In this document: piece by piece, positions 32,091 to 43,725 of the stretch | Position numbering within the stretch: the stretch's first letter is position 1 | Layout of the letters: every line of letters begins with the position of its first letter | Assembly: GCA_963170055.1 (NCBI GenBank) | Contig: CAUJGJ010000242.1 | Coordinates: forward strand, 6,425,859 to 6,489,858 | Length of the DNA stretch: 64,000 bases | Reading direction: 5' to 3' | Origin: Halisarca cf. caerulea | Taxonomy: Eukaryota > Porifera > Demospongiae > Chondrillida > Halisarcidae | Made by a program: the position numbers and the translations under genes | The notes under the pieces: generated by a model | The model's database searches: none | What the model was told of the DNA's origin: nothing | Seen by the model: only the letters and a program-made list of their open reading frames with translations

Positions 32091-32104
32091 ATGTCTCAGC
32101 AAAG
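32091..32104 (+). CDS. Possible short first coding exon
   Basis: ATGTCTCAGCAAAG sits directly before GTAATT, a good donor, and about 70 bp after a TATATGCTATATGAAG stretch that could be a TATA box. If real it would start a gene whose later parts lie in the remnant at 32341-33310. The evidence is only positional. Confidence 0.2.
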
Positions 32105-32340
32105 GTAATTAGCAATTTTATTTCTGAATCAACAAATAAGATAAAAATAATACATGCATAGCTTGCATGGGTCTTGCAAATGATCTTTACATCATGAATT
32201 ATACAATGTCATATGCTATTATTATTATGTTATTTAAGGGGACTATTATTCTTTTAATGTAGTGTGACTGACTGTGTGACAAAAAAAGATGTGATCAACC
32301 TCGAGATCAACCCACAATGAGTCCTAAACTTTGCCAACCC

Positions 32341-33310
32341 CTGAGGATACTAATGATAATATAAAGGAATCATTTGATATGCAGTTATTGATGAGAGAAC
32401 GACTACCTGACTACATTGTGAAGTACTTTCTTAATTGCAGCAAGCTTTGATGTTCCTGAGGTGATTTCTACCATGGATATCAGTGACAATCCAGGAAACT
32501 CCATTACTTGCATTGGAATTATATCTCAAAGAGATTTTCTGGTAATCCTGAATATGGCAGCTGCCCAACCACTTCTGGATCAGACTTGCCTGTTGATTTC
32601 CCACCTGGACACAGAGTATGGATATGTGATTTTGTTCTTAAAGTAGAAATGCTACACAAGGGTCAAACGACATAGCCATCATTAACACTTGCATTATTGT
32701 CAACCTCTAGGAAAAGAAAGCAGCAATCAAATACCCAATGCAACTGCAATGGCTTCATCATCCATGACTCATGCTCATGTTAGTGAAGAAAGCACATTGA
32801 GCATTAGCAGTATACCTCAACAGATCAGGAAAAGTTTTCAGAAATGGATCAGCCAGCAGACTAATAGAAGGCTGAAGAATCTTCAGGAGAACTCACTAGT
32901 AACCTCTTCTGCAAGTGACCATGGATCATTCAAAACAACAATCTGATGTTCAATGTGCACAACAGGTATCTCCTTACTGTAACAGCAGAAAGGCAGATCT
33001 GACATATCAGATCTGTTCTTGATCTCCAATTGGACTAGACACGTCAAGAAATGAAACAGTAAATCAGATAAGCATGCTAAGCCCATGCAACAGTCACCCA
33101 TCAGCAATTTCCTGTTTGCAAATAAGGCCACCAGTAATCTCCCAACAGAAATTCTGCCTGGAAGCTTGCTTGCAACATCTAGAACCTCAACTGTAATCTC
33201 AACTGGAATTAACCTCCAAGTCAACTGCCACATCAAGTGGAACTTCCACTATTGTGTCTCCCGATCTGGAATCATCATTAGAAGATGATCTGGGATCATC
33301 ATTAGAAGTT
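32341..33310 (+). pseudogene. Unidentified protein remnant with BED/C2H2-like finger tail
   Basis: Coding-like plus-strand pieces occur in shifting frames. First (32341-32675): a segment with IKESFDMQ and MRERLPDYIV, then FDVPEVISTMDISDNPG and NPEYGSCP, ending in a FPPGHRVWI motif. The pieces read like one small helical domain with two frameshifts. Next (32700-32945): a Ser/Thr-rich linker and a basic helix IRKSFQKWISQQTNRR. Finally (33000-33055): the residues ISNWTRHVKK, the second half of a zinc finger whose cysteine half is unclear. Order and composition fit a transposon-derived or lineage-specific DNA-binding protein. I do not recognise the family. Confidence 0.35.
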
Positions 33311-33835
33311 TAAGTCTCCTTTTCTACCTTGGACAACACTCATGATCAGGGAGTTGCAACCCAAAGGGTGAATGAAATTCAGACTTGAAGTAATTTTGCT
33401 CTTGCAGTTTTTTATAAGTTGCTCACAAATGGAAGAGACTTTTCACTTCCGCAACATACAATCGCTAGATCATCCAGTTTACTATGATATTAACCTTCTT
33501 CTATGGTACGCTCAAAAGCGCCCAAAATTTACATAGCGCCTAACTACGGTACGCCCAAAAGTGCCCACGAAAAGGGAGGGAAATTTGGACAATCATTTTG
33601 TGTGCTAAGTAGCTTCTATCCTAAATATTCTTACATTGTTGGAATGCCTGAAAATAGCTCTTCCCAAAGATACTAGGATGACATAGGTTTACTATTAGAG
33701 GGAAAGCTCGCGAAAGAGAGAAAGGCGTAAGAGACACGGAGACAACATAAGGGTGTAGTACGTGCAGTGTAAACTACTGCCTTGACTGTTTCCAGGCTCA
33801 TCTACCGACAAATTCGTCAAATCAATGTCAGCTGA

Positions 33836-34083
33836 TTTTGTATCCAGCCGAACTGGCATTTTTTTACTCTATAGCTACTATGTCAAATTGAGAGATGCAT
33901 ATACACATGTGCACTCGTCAAATCAATGTCAGCTGATTTTGATGCTTATGTTACATTGCTTCACTAATAGGGAATCTTTATGGAAGCTGCATGCTGGCTT
34001 AGAGTGCACATGTGTATATGCATCTCTCAATTTGACATAGTAGCTATAGAGTAAAAAAAATGCCAGTTCAGCCGGATACAAAT
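33836..34083. repeat. Long near-perfect hairpin (80-bp arms)
   Basis: Arms at 33836-33915 and 34003-34083 are reverse complements with about three differences. The loop, about 87 bp, begins with a 27-bp direct copy of sequence that lies just outside the left arm (33814-33840 and 33915-33941). Part of the right arm (the ATGCATCTCTCAATTTG and AAGCTGCATGCTGGCTTAGA words) is also found in the GTGCAC-subfamily element at 19280-19340. The frame at 33825-34040 is repeat sequence. Confidence 0.8.
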
Positions 34084-34690
34084 TTGGCCACCTGATACTT
34101 CATACTTATAAAGGTTATGAACTTACAATGCCTGTCAACCATAACCCTTTATAAGTTCTGGCTGCAGTTGGAAATTTAGGTGCTTCTGTTGTACCTTTCA
34201 GGAATAGGAGCAATTCACCTCCTGTGGCTGAATAAATGAATATTTGGCCACTTGTATGTAAAATTTGTCCGCACTTGTTTTCTTAGCCGATCTAATTCAA
34301 AAGACTCTGAAAAATTCACAGCAAATCACAATGTATGCCCCCTAATTTGGTATAAAAGTTCAGCTCCAAAGTGTTCAGGTAGGTTAGATTATAACAGACG
34401 ATGTCACATACACTTGAAATCTGGCCTTGTGCAAATGCATATATGTGTATATTTAATATTATACTAATGAGAAAAGGAATTCACTGTGTAGGCTGGCAAC
34501 CCAAAACTATAGACACTATACCAGAACCTTTTGTACTATTTGAATAAGCTCCTGCATGCATGAGGTGTATGAGTACCATGATCACGCACATTAAACAGTA
34601 GATTTATGTACATCAGCTAATTCTTGACAACCTACAAAAACCTTGTGTCTACAATACATAAAAGTACTAATTCATTGCAACATGCATACA
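34084..34690. other. No gene recognised
   Basis: AT-rich, no repeat ends, no convincing exon. Confidence 0.4.
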
Positions 34691-35322
34691 GGAGATTATT
34701 CACAATAGTGCACAAGGTTCTCTGGCAGATTCAGGGTGATATTCAGGCGTATACAAATGCCGAATGCGCGTTTTGTGATGCTTTCTGTCGTCCCAGTTAT
34801 TCTGTCACATGCTGGCTCAAGACCTAACTCAATGTTCTTTGGAGTTTAGTTTTCGCCTGCATGGGTACTACGTGAGGGAACTAGCTATATACAGTTTCTT
34901 GGTACGAATGTAGAGCTATTTATAGCATACCACTTTTCCATGTGGCAGCAAGAGAATTTTGCTCCTGTCCCAAGTTAAAGGAGCTTTAATTGATTTGGCC
35001 TTTGTGGGCAAATTTTGCAGATCTCAGCTATGGAAAGGAATTTTCTTTGCTACTGCATGGAAAAGTTGATAAATGCTTTGCTTAGAAGCATTCCACCATG
35101 TAGCACGCTAAGCGTTTTGCTTTTTAGTAGGGCTTCAGAAAACCTTACTAGTTTCTTCGTGATCACAGCAGGTCTGGAAAAGGGTAATCCTCGGAGCGTT
35201 TCCATAACCCTAGTTTGACACTTTAAAGTGTCTACAAGTTGAGAATAGATGCTGTAAAAAAGACCAATTTAAATTTTTCACACCTCCAAATTTGCACAGA
35301 CATGTCACACATGTGAATCACT
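34690..35322 (+). mobile_element. F2 element, partial
   Basis: F2 interior blocks (TTCAGGCGTATACAAATGCC, CATGGAAAAGTTGATAAATG, CAAGTTGAGAATAGATGC) lead to the degenerate end ACATGTCACACATGTG at about 35303-35322. The left terminus is missing. Confidence 0.55.
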
Positions 35323-35671
35323 CTGTTGAACAGTTTGCTCAATCTATACATACTCTACAGCAAGTACTTTCTAGGGCATTCACTCTTAAAATAACCTTTA
35401 ACCCAAAATTCATAATAATTCAAGGCCATAGGAGCTGGTACGGCTGGTACGGTTCTGGCCGTACTACTTTTTGGTCAAAACAAAGTTGATTTGCTAGTTA
35501 ATAAACTGTATTATCAAAGAAAATACTTAGTTCGACTTTCCATATTCCAGCTTCTAACCTTCGAAACTGGCAAACAGTCATCGTGACAATTTCCACCATT
35601 TTATTGTGATGTCACTGAGCATCATATGGCAACCACATAGTGATATGTGTCCATTGTCTACAGAGATACTT

Positions 35672-36383
35672 CAGATATGCCACTCCAGATTTGTTATGAT
35701 AACGCTCCTGAGTTTGCATAGTGATAAAATATTATTTTTTCAGCGCCTATAAGTTATTAGTCACGCATTTATCTCATGATTTAGGCTGCTATTCGAGTGT
35801 ATATGAGTACAAAATCTGCGTTTAGTGACGTTTTGGGTCTTCACGATTGCTGTGTCACATGCTCGCTTGTGACCAAACTGAATGTTCTTCGGGATTTTGG
35901 TTTTCGGCTGGGTGATGCATGAGGGAACAAGCTAGAGGCAGTTTCTTGGTGCAAACTTTGAGCCATCTGGAGGATACAACTTTTCCATGTGGCAGCAGGA
36001 GAGCTTTTGTTCCTGTCCTAAGTTATAGGCGCTTGAAGTTTGTCTTTTGAGGGCCAATATTACAGATCTCAGCTTTGGAAAGGAATTGTCTTTGCTGCCG
36101 CATGGAAAAGTTAGTAAATGCTTTGCTATAGCGATTTATGTGAAAAAGTAGTCTTGAAAGCACTCCACCATCTATGATCAAAAGTGTTTCGCTTTTTAGT
36201 GGAGGTCACTAGTACGCTTGAAGCAGGTCTTTCAAAAGGGTACTCGTCGAAACGCTTATGTGTCTGCCTACATGTTGAGCCTACGTTTGACGCTCTGAAG
36301 CTTCTGCAAGTTGAGAACAGAAGCTATAAAAAAGACCGAAATTTTTACACCTCCAAATTAGCGCGGACATGTCCCACATGCGT
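35672..36383 (+). mobile_element. F2 element, nearly complete
   Basis: The left subterminal block TTGTTATGATAACGCTCC is present with a decayed terminus. The right end is GGACATGTCCCACATGCG at 36366-36383. Internally, AACTTTTCCATGTGGCAG and CATGGAAAAGTTAG (35980 and 36100) are inverted copies around the centre. Confidence 0.6.
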
Positions 36384-36601
36384 ATTAGTCACACATATAT
36401 CTTGTGATTAAAGCTGTTATTCAGGCGTATACGAGTGCTGAGCCACCGTATAGTGACGTTTTCTGTCATTATCACAGAATTATCACATCCTGGTATGTGA
36501 CTTCTCTGAATCATCTTTAAAAAATTTAGTTTTCCTCTGGGTGCTAGATGAGGGAGCTAGCTCGAAGCGCTTTTGTTTTGCCGCCCTTGAGCTATTAGTA
36601 T
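36384..36601 (+). mobile_element. F2 interior fragment
   Basis: Carries the same GTCACACATATATCTTGTGA, GTGACGTTTTCTGTC and GCTAGATGAGGGAGC blocks as the F2 copies above, then breaks off at an LTR boundary at 36602. Confidence 0.5.
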
Positions 36602-37925
36602 TGTAAGAACGCGACCCGAGCGGGGTATCACAAATTCGATGCTGATAGTGAGCGATAGCAATGGAGTAAAGTCAATAGCACTTTAATTCACCAGTCGCAG
36701 AAGCTAACTACAAAACTAAGTGTTCTACTTAAATACAAAAAGTAGCATGCAAGCATAAGATTGATTTGAGTGCAAAGATTAAAGGGTACAAAGATAACTT
36801 TGAGTACACTTTAAAGTAGGAAGTCACGTTCAACAATAATTAATAAAGGTGGTGGAAGGAAATTAAGGATGACTTATAAAATAGTCACATGGCACAAAAA
36901 GGTGACTTCCACATTGCAAACCAGACAGACAATCAATCTACTAATGACATAACCAAAAGTTTCAAAGACTAAACCATAAGTGATAAACTAGTGTGGCTTT
37001 ACACGTGAGCAACTAAAAGGGTAAATCTATAGACATAGTCTAGACAGATTGAAGGACTGGTGAACATATACACATACACATACTCATACAAGCACACACA
37101 CACACACACATGAGTCAAGCACAGATTGTACTATCACACTGTTACACGGCCTCCTACCACAAAGAATACATCCCGTATTCAATGCGATACATAGGCACCA
37201 TAGCAATCAGGTATACTGCGTTGCCTCGAGCTGTGGGTAGCGACTTGAAACTATTGCAGGGGCCCCTTGGGAGGTAACTTGTGGAGAGTCTGATGGTTCT
37301 ACCAACTCAAGCTGTTCCTTGAATATGACTCGCTCTGCAGGTGTGGGTGGCAACTGTGGTGTTGTGGATGGAAGTGTAGCAGTTCCAGTGGACTCAATAT
37401 ATACGGGTGTTGGGATGGCAGGCCTTCAGACGATCAAAATGCACCACAAGACGCTTCCGATTGCCTGTTGTATTCTGAATCCGATATGTTGCTTCTGAAA
37501 TCCTCTTAATCACCCTATAAGGCCCAGTCCAAGGATGGTGAAGTTTCCTTGACTTCCCTCTGGCAACCACAGGTGAGTGCAACCAAACTAATGTCCCCAC
37601 AGCAAACGGCTCTCCATGGACTTTCCGGTCGTAGAAGTCTTTCTGACGTTCCAACCTATGGCTAAAGTTGTAACGCACTTCAGTATAGGCTTTCTCCAAA
37701 GATCCTTTCAAGTCCTCGGCATACTGCTGGGTACTAGATGGTGTGGATGGCGAACATCCATAGGTCAACTCGATGGGCATTTGAGCTTTACGGCCAAACA
37801 TGAGGTAGAACAGGGAATATCCAGTGGTAGGATGCTGACTCGTGTTGTATGCCATGCATGCGGATCTCACGTGATCCTCCCACTTTTCTTGATGTCGGTC
37901 AACACACAGGGTATTTATTTCAGCT
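36602..37925 (-). mobile_element. 5'-truncated gypsy-type LTR retrotransposon with 3' LTR
   Basis: On the minus strand, a partial integrase frame is followed by about 250 bp, a purine-rich tract (GGTAGGAGGCCG) and then an LTR of about 545 bp (37146 down to 36602) with TGTAAC...TTACA ends. The upstream two-thirds of the element is missing; sequence above about 37925 is unrelated. A (CA)n run lies inside the LTR. It differs from the complete element at 21281, so it is a second gypsy family. Confidence 0.65.
37394..37925 (-). pseudogene. Integrase C-terminal fragment of a gypsy-type element
   Basis: The fragment begins in the late catalytic region (VDRHQEKWEDHV, AYNTSQHPTTGYSLFYLMFGR), which is the usual stretch after the DDE glutamate. 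It continues through RQKDFYDRKVHG and an SH3-like GTLVWLHSP to HHPWTGPYRVIKRISEATYRI, a GPY/F-type end. The catalytic triad is absent. About 35 N-terminal residues of the open frame (above 37925) are unrelated read-through. Confidence 0.75.
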
Positions 37926-39480
37926 CTCAGATATAATGGTAAAATGGCCGTCGCGAAACTTGACCAAATTTCATAGCGTATTATGCCTCCAATACGGATA
38001 AACTTATACATTACACTTCATAAAATTAAACAAATGTTATTTGTAGGAACACGCGAAGAAGAAAAAGTACGAAATAGAGAAGTTTGAGGCAACAACAAAG
38101 GAGCCATAAACTTTCGGTAAAAGACAGAAATTGCCTTTTCCGGAGGAGAAGATAACACTGTAGCTTCACGAAATTTACTTCAGTCGCTAGCAAAATATCT
38201 GAACTATATGAATTTGCTTGTTGTTCACTACTATAACCTTGTTAAAAGCATTTATTTGGAAAAAAAAACACTTTTGTCGTGCCAAATCGGCAAAAAATGG
38301 AAACAAATACGGCATTTATTTTCGCTTACCTTATTATAGCATTATTCAATGAGCAAATTCCTATAGCCAAGGCTACATTAAATCCAAAAGTGAAACAAAC
38401 AGGAAAGTTGTAGGGCATTTTCTCCTCCGGAAAAGCTGATTGCTGTTTGCCTATTATAACTATGTCCAGCAGCTAGCACCTGTTTCAAGCCATGCGACTG
38501 TCAACCATTTGCTTCATTTTGTGAATCGCCAAAGTGGGGTCCACACTTCAACCATTTAATCATACTGGGCTCGGGTAACGTTACTGTACAAGTTTAAGGA
38601 GATGAAAGGTGTTGAGGGTGATCAATTGCCATCATACCTAAATGAATTTATGTGGAGGGAGCGTTTTGGGGTAACATCCTGTGATGCCCGGAGAACATTT
38701 TAGCACATATTGTTTGGAGCTATCCTGCTTAGTTGTTTTTCCTTGTGGTACTATACTTGGTTAGTAGGAGACTTTGTGCTTCTTTATAGGTTAGAAGTGG
38801 TTGATGTCTTTGTGCTTTTGAAGTATAGGAGTAGATAATGTTTTTGGGGGTTGTTGTAGGAGTGCATTTTGTAGCCAGATAATGTTGTACTGCTTGGGCC
38901 CCTGTTTTCTTTTCTTTTGATGTCCATTGACTTGTGTCACCTTGTGTGGCAGTGAAGAATCCTATCCTAGCTCTTGGTACACGGCGCAGAGAATCCAATC
39001 CTCAGTGGTGCATGGTGATGTCAGACCTCTGTTCTGATACGCACGTATTATCTTACCTTTGTTTTCTGTGTTCTTTTAGAATGTTTACTTTTAAATCAGT
39101 TGAAGCACCTGAGTCTCCCTTAACAACAAGATAAACTTGATAAAGTAGGCTGTCGACGTCCTTGGCATGCAAGCGAGCTTTGGATCAGTCATCATAGAAC
39201 ACCTTCCACTTAGCAATGTACTTTTCCATTATAAAAAGAATCAAGTACCTAGGATATACAAATTTGTGAACCCAAAGAGTTAGCAGTCCACTGCAAAAGT
39301 TGTTTGCTATACAGTATTGTTATTTGTTTTGAAATTAGAAACACAAAACAATGCCTTTGATCTCTCCTTTGATCTTCTGGTTTCACAAATTTGTGTAAGG
39401 AAAGGCTGATTCTTTTTATATTAGAAAAGTATATTGCTAATGGGAAGGTGTTATAGAAGCTTCGACGAGTCGTTGTAGAA
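37926..39480. other. No gene recognised
   Basis: AT-rich, with scattered short frames on both strands that lack domain or splice support. The word AAAATGGCCGTC at 37941 resembles sequence just inside several F1 ends, so a worn DNA element may lie here. Confidence 0.35.
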
Positions 39481-39639
39481 GCAAACCAAGCCAAAAAAGT
39501 CCAAGCGCTTTCATTTACAAGGTTGCCGGAGCAAATCGGGGATGACATCATCATATGGGTTGCCTGGGGTATCGTGTGACATGACGTCATCATATGTTGA
39601 TGTCATATTGGGTCATAGTTGTGAAATGGCTGCTAGCAT

Positions 39640-39712
39640 GGATAATGGACCTGATCCTTATTTCGTGTTCACATACGCTATTACTCCAAGCTGGTTATAA
39701 ACACCCTGTGAG
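39640..39712. mobile_element. F3 end remnant
   Basis: The sequence GCTGGTTATAAACACCCTGTG near 39690 is the F3 terminus. Upstream, a GAAATGGCTGCTAGCATGG stretch suggests the adjacent interior. The partner end is not found. Confidence 0.4.
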
Positions 39713-39865
39713 AATCTACATTGTTTGTGCATACCTCTTCATTTTATCATGCTATATGTTTTGTGAAGCAAAGGTGTATTTGTATGATCGAATTTTGTCT
39801 ACTTTATACCATTGGCAAACTTTCCAACTAAGTTTTGTTTACCGCATACTATATCCAACTGTCAG

Positions 39866-39922
39866 ATACAAGACTGTGAGAGAGCCATCAGTAGGCATGA
39901 TGATGAATTGACTACATTGCAG
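39866..39922 (+). CDS. Putative 57-bp exon
   Basis: Acceptor CCAACTGTCAG, donor GTAGAG. 19 codons, phase 0 to 0, beginning IQDCERAISRHDDE. Compatible with the exons before and after it. Confidence 0.45.
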
Positions 39923-39991
39923 GTAGAGCAGTTGCATCACACCTGTACAGTACATGACTAAATTGTATGGTCACTAATCTAAATTTGACAG

Positions 39992-40048
39992 GGCAAGGTT
40001 AAGGAGCTATCAACCTCTGATGTACAACCAATACAAGCTGCATCTCAG
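39992..40048 (+). CDS. Putative 57-bp exon
   Basis: Acceptor AAATTTGACAG, donor GTTAGA. 19 codons, phase 0 to 0, beginning GKVKELSTSDVQ. Only 69 bp after the preceding exon, which implies a very short intron of the kind seen in compact invertebrate genes. Confidence 0.45.
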
Positions 40049-40092
40049 GTTAGAGGGAACTGTATTTATGCAATATAACATTATTCTCACTG

Positions 40093-40093
<1 letters not shown>

Positions 40094-40124
<31 letters not shown>
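40094..40124. repeat. (TA)n microsatellite
   Basis: About 30 bp of TA directly in the putative intron. Confidence 0.9.
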
Positions 40125-40129
<5 letters not shown>

Positions 40130-40855
40130 GTAAGTCATGAGAATTTATCGTATCCATTGAGCATCCATGTATTAACTGACATCACACATGCAGTGTGGCA
40201 TATTAACATTAAAATAACTTTTGTTGCTACCATTTGAAAGCAGTACATTGATCCATTGCTGATGAACACCAGTCATATTACCTTAAAAGCTTACACCTGT
40301 TATTTTCATTTGGACCTCATCTTTGATTCAGTTCTGTACCATTCTAATTTACGTTACATGACTCTAACTTTTGATGCATAGAGAAATTTATTTGCTCATT
40401 GACAAGGCTATCAACTCTTATGTGTTTATGACTTGTTGTAGACATGAGCCCCAACTCTGGCAACCAGGGGTGTGTATATACGTATATAGAAGCATAATAA
40501 TGTGATACATAATATTTTGATGAGATACTCTTTTACGGAAAGGGTGACAAACAGCCATCTGTTGCCTCCCTAACAGTCTTTGAGTCAATGATCACAAATT
40601 AAAAAGGTTAAGGGTTAGGGGCCTAATCTAGAGCTTAGTCTTACATCGTCTGCAGTTACAGATCTAATAGACTCTACCTTTAGTCTAATTACCTTGGAAA
40701 GTATTATAGTAGCCATCAGAAAATGTAGACTTCTGACAGGATCTTGGGGCCAACTTCAAAACACTGCATATGTGGCAGTCAAGGCTAAAAATACAACGTT
40801 ATGTTAGGGGTCACATTTTGATTTTATTGCATTTTGGGAAGACCAACTTTTAAAC

Positions 40856-40903
40856 ACAGACCTCTGCATCTTTTCGAGGAAAAGATGCAGATCGAGGTCT
40901 GTG
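40856..40903. repeat. Short perfect hairpin
   Basis: CACAGACCTC-TGCATCTTTTC is answered by GAAAAGATGCA, then GAGGTCTGTG after a 4-bp bulge, around a 3-bp loop. Confidence 0.75.
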
Positions 40904-41410
40904 CACAATGAAAGGGGTTACTACAATGGAACAAGAAGGTGTCGACAAGCATGGCTCATTGAGGTTGGGACGCAATCAGGAGAGTCACAGTTAGACAAGA
41001 AGACTACCGGAACTCTGTCCGATCCCCAACATCTACAAACCAAAGTTTCTTCACCCAGGAAAGAACTGTCATCTTTTAAACAACCACCAAAATACAGCCC
41101 TTGAATCAGAAACAGGTCATTTTCAATTTTTTAAGGACTTGCCACAATGTTTGGACTTTTCACTGTTTTCATAACATTCTAAGGGAATTTGTAAACAAAG
41201 CTTGTTGTGCATGTTGGCAGTTTGAGCTGTTTTTGTTGGATACCTGCAGAATTTGAACTCAGAATGGCCTAAATCTCAAGGGAACCAAAACATGTTGATG
41301 CACAAAGTAACCCATTTCAGCTGCAATTTGTCTTTTGGAGTTGCAATAACAAATTCTAACCCTGAAATATCATGGCTTATTAGGATAAATAACCGCCATT
41401 GGTTCAGTGG

Positions 41411-41469
41411 TAGAGTCAACAAATTTGTGAACTCTACCTGTAAAGGTTTACAAATTTGTTGACTTTACT
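41411..41469. repeat. Inverted repeat around CAACAAATTTGT
   Basis: Arms GTAGAGTCAACAAATTTGTG and ACAAATTTGTTGACTTTAC flank a short loop. Each arm holds a smaller ACAAATTTGT palindrome. Confidence 0.65.
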
Positions 41470-41726
41470 CTGTTTTGCATTGAAAACAGCAGCTGCTGTA
41501 TTTCAGTGGACCTTAAAAAATAATTGAAGGGTTTAAAAAATAACATGTTCAGAGTACACTTACGAGCATGTGGCAGCAAGTCTAGGATGACTACCGACAC
41601 CGTACACAGTCGAATACTACCGTAAACTTTGCATGCACAATGCGCAAAATTAGTATTGCAACATAACTTGTTTCTAACCTCGACTGCCACATATATGATT
41701 ATGAAGTTTTATACCAGTATTATGTA

Positions 41727-42148
41727 CATGTGGGACATGCATTTCCAGTTTTGTTATGATAGTATTCCTTAGTTTGCATATCATGACAAAATGTTATTAT
41801 TTTGTTGACTATGAAATGTTTGTCACATAGTTATCTCATGATGTAGACTGATATTGAAATGCATATGAATGCAGAATTTACGTTTGATGACATTTCTGTC
41901 ATCCCAGGTGCGCTGTAACATGCTGACATGTGACCAAGCTAAGCCGTTCTTCAGAAATTTAGTTTACATACTGCGCATGCTGTGTGCTAAATGAGGAAAC
42001 AAGCTAGAGATGGTATCATTGTTACCAACCATGAGTTATTTGTGTAATACAAAATTTCCATATTGGGTATTTGAAATTTTTGCTCCTGTCCTGAGTTATA
42101 CAGTCATAGACATTTAAGCTGTGTCATTTGAGTCTGATTTTACCAATC
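41727..42148 (-). mobile_element. F2 element, partial, with F1 adjoining
   Basis: The end ACATGTGGGACATGCATTTCC and the interior blocks (GTTATGATAGTATTCC, CATGTGACCAAGC, GCTCCTGTCCTGAGTTATA) match F2 in reverse. An F1-type end (GCAAGTAGGTTATGTCGG) begins at about 42150, apparently inserted at this point. The right end of that F1 copy was not found. Confidence 0.5.
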
Positions 42149-42574
42149 TATTATGCAAGTAGGTTATGTCGGAAAGCAGGGAGGATTGTTTATAGTAAGT
42201 AGGATTGTTTACATAACAATTGTATTTCTATGTCTACAATAGAAGGAGTTCCAAAAGGTCACATAATTATTCAAAGACTAAATACCTTCAGCAAAGAAAA
42301 ATATATCCAAACAGAGGTCAAAAGGTGTTCTTTCATTACTGATTTCGTTAAGCTTTTCTACAGACGAGTTTGTTCATTTCAAATTAGTTTAGCAGCTATT
42401 CTACACGGTAGTCTGGTTTGGTATGACATAATCAAACCAGTTTTTATTAACCAATTAATACTGACTACATTCCATCAATTTCCATAGTATAATATAAAAT
42501 ATGCATGTCGTTGATTGCATGCATGTGATGTACAATGCGTATAAAGTACTTTAATTTATTGCTTGTATTAATAG

Positions 42575-42667
42575 ACCAATGAACTATCTGATGTCCATAG
42601 CAAGGATACTCCTTTGCCTAAGCCAGCACCCAGGCTATATGAATACAATTCTCTAAAAGAGACAGCG
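42575..42667 (+). CDS. Putative 93-bp exon
   Basis: Acceptor TTGTATTAATAG, donor GTTGGT. 31 codons, phase 0 to 0. Proline- and lysine-rich (DTPLPKPAPRLYEYNSL), likely disordered. Confidence 0.5.
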
Positions 42668-42769
42668 GTTGGTTCTAAATAGATTTATTTGTAATGTAAA
42701 TGCTATAATTTTGCTTTCAAATTGTATACTAGTCATTTTTTCTGTGCTGATTTCATTTTCTGTGATCAG

Positions 42770-42826
42770 GAACTAGTTGCAGGTTGCAGCTCTGTCAAAC
42801 AGCTAGGAAAGACACATAAGGAAGAC
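42770..42826 (+). CDS. Putative 57-bp exon
   Basis: Acceptor TTTCATTTTCTGTGATCAG, donor GTGAGC (consensus). 19 codons, phase 0 to 0, beginning ELVAGCSSVKQLGKTH. Confidence 0.55.
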
Positions 42827-42939
42827 GTGAGCAGACATATAAAATTTTCAGGGTGTACCAACTGTTACTATAGTTATTATAATTAAAATTGAATGTAACA
42901 TTAGACTATATTGATATATTTTTGTATTTCAATTTGTAG

Positions 42940-43009
42940 AACATTACAGATCCTGGAACTGTTCTTGGTAAAGTAGCTTTTGTAAAAACAGAAAATGGAC
43001 AAATAAAAG
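42940..43009 (+). CDS. Putative 70-bp exon
   Basis: Acceptor TTTTTGTATTTCAATTTGTAG, donor GTATAA. Phase 0 to 1, beginning NITDPGTVLGKVAFVK. Its phase-1 exit matches the phase-1 entry of the exons at 49819 and 50096. Confidence 0.55.
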
Positions 43010-43725
43010 GTATAATAAAGTCATATTCTATTCCAACCATATCATATTAATATATACTGTACATGTAGCCATAGTGGTGCATAGGGGTTTTGTTGGGACT
43101 ACACTTGATTCAGAACTCGCTATACAGTTTATTACTTTAAACAGTTAATACTTTCTAAGCCTTCTTATTTGGGAACCATTCCTGGACCATTGAATCGAAA
43201 GTGAGATATGTCTAGTTTACACACCCTTTTCGGTTCGTCGTCCACTATAGTGGATGCGCATGTTTGCGTTAGCGTATATGCATAATTGCTATACGCGTTC
43301 ATGTTCGTCATCCACTTAGGGGCTCATCGTTTTTGTGGCTTGTTTTGGGCGCGAAATCAAGCGAAATTTCCTTTTCGAAAGCTTTTTGTGACTTTCTAAC
43401 CTTCCTTGCTAATAAACTTGCTTTCAGGATTCTACTCCCTGTAAATTTTGTAGTAGCATATAAAGCTATATCGCTACAATGTTCAAAGTGCACGAAGATG
43501 TCACAGCCTTGCATATTATGCTATTTATCTTCACTCAGTAGTTATACTCTGCAGTTTTGAATGTCCTATCATTTTATGACCAATGACTGCCTACATGCAT
43601 GCAATAGACCACAATGTCATTCATTCACACAATTGCAAACAGGTCACAATATTAATATAGAAGATACATACATAACATACAGATAATAACATAATAATCA
43701 CTAACAGTACTAGTAATGTCTACAG

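Noticed and set aside
36602..36640. tRNA-like look of the CGACCCGAGCGGGG stretch
   Set aside because: No cloverleaf can be drawn and the site is the end of an LTR.
38729..38998. 89-residue minus-strand frame
   Set aside because: Low-complexity Thr/Gln/Lys-rich composition, no splice or family support.
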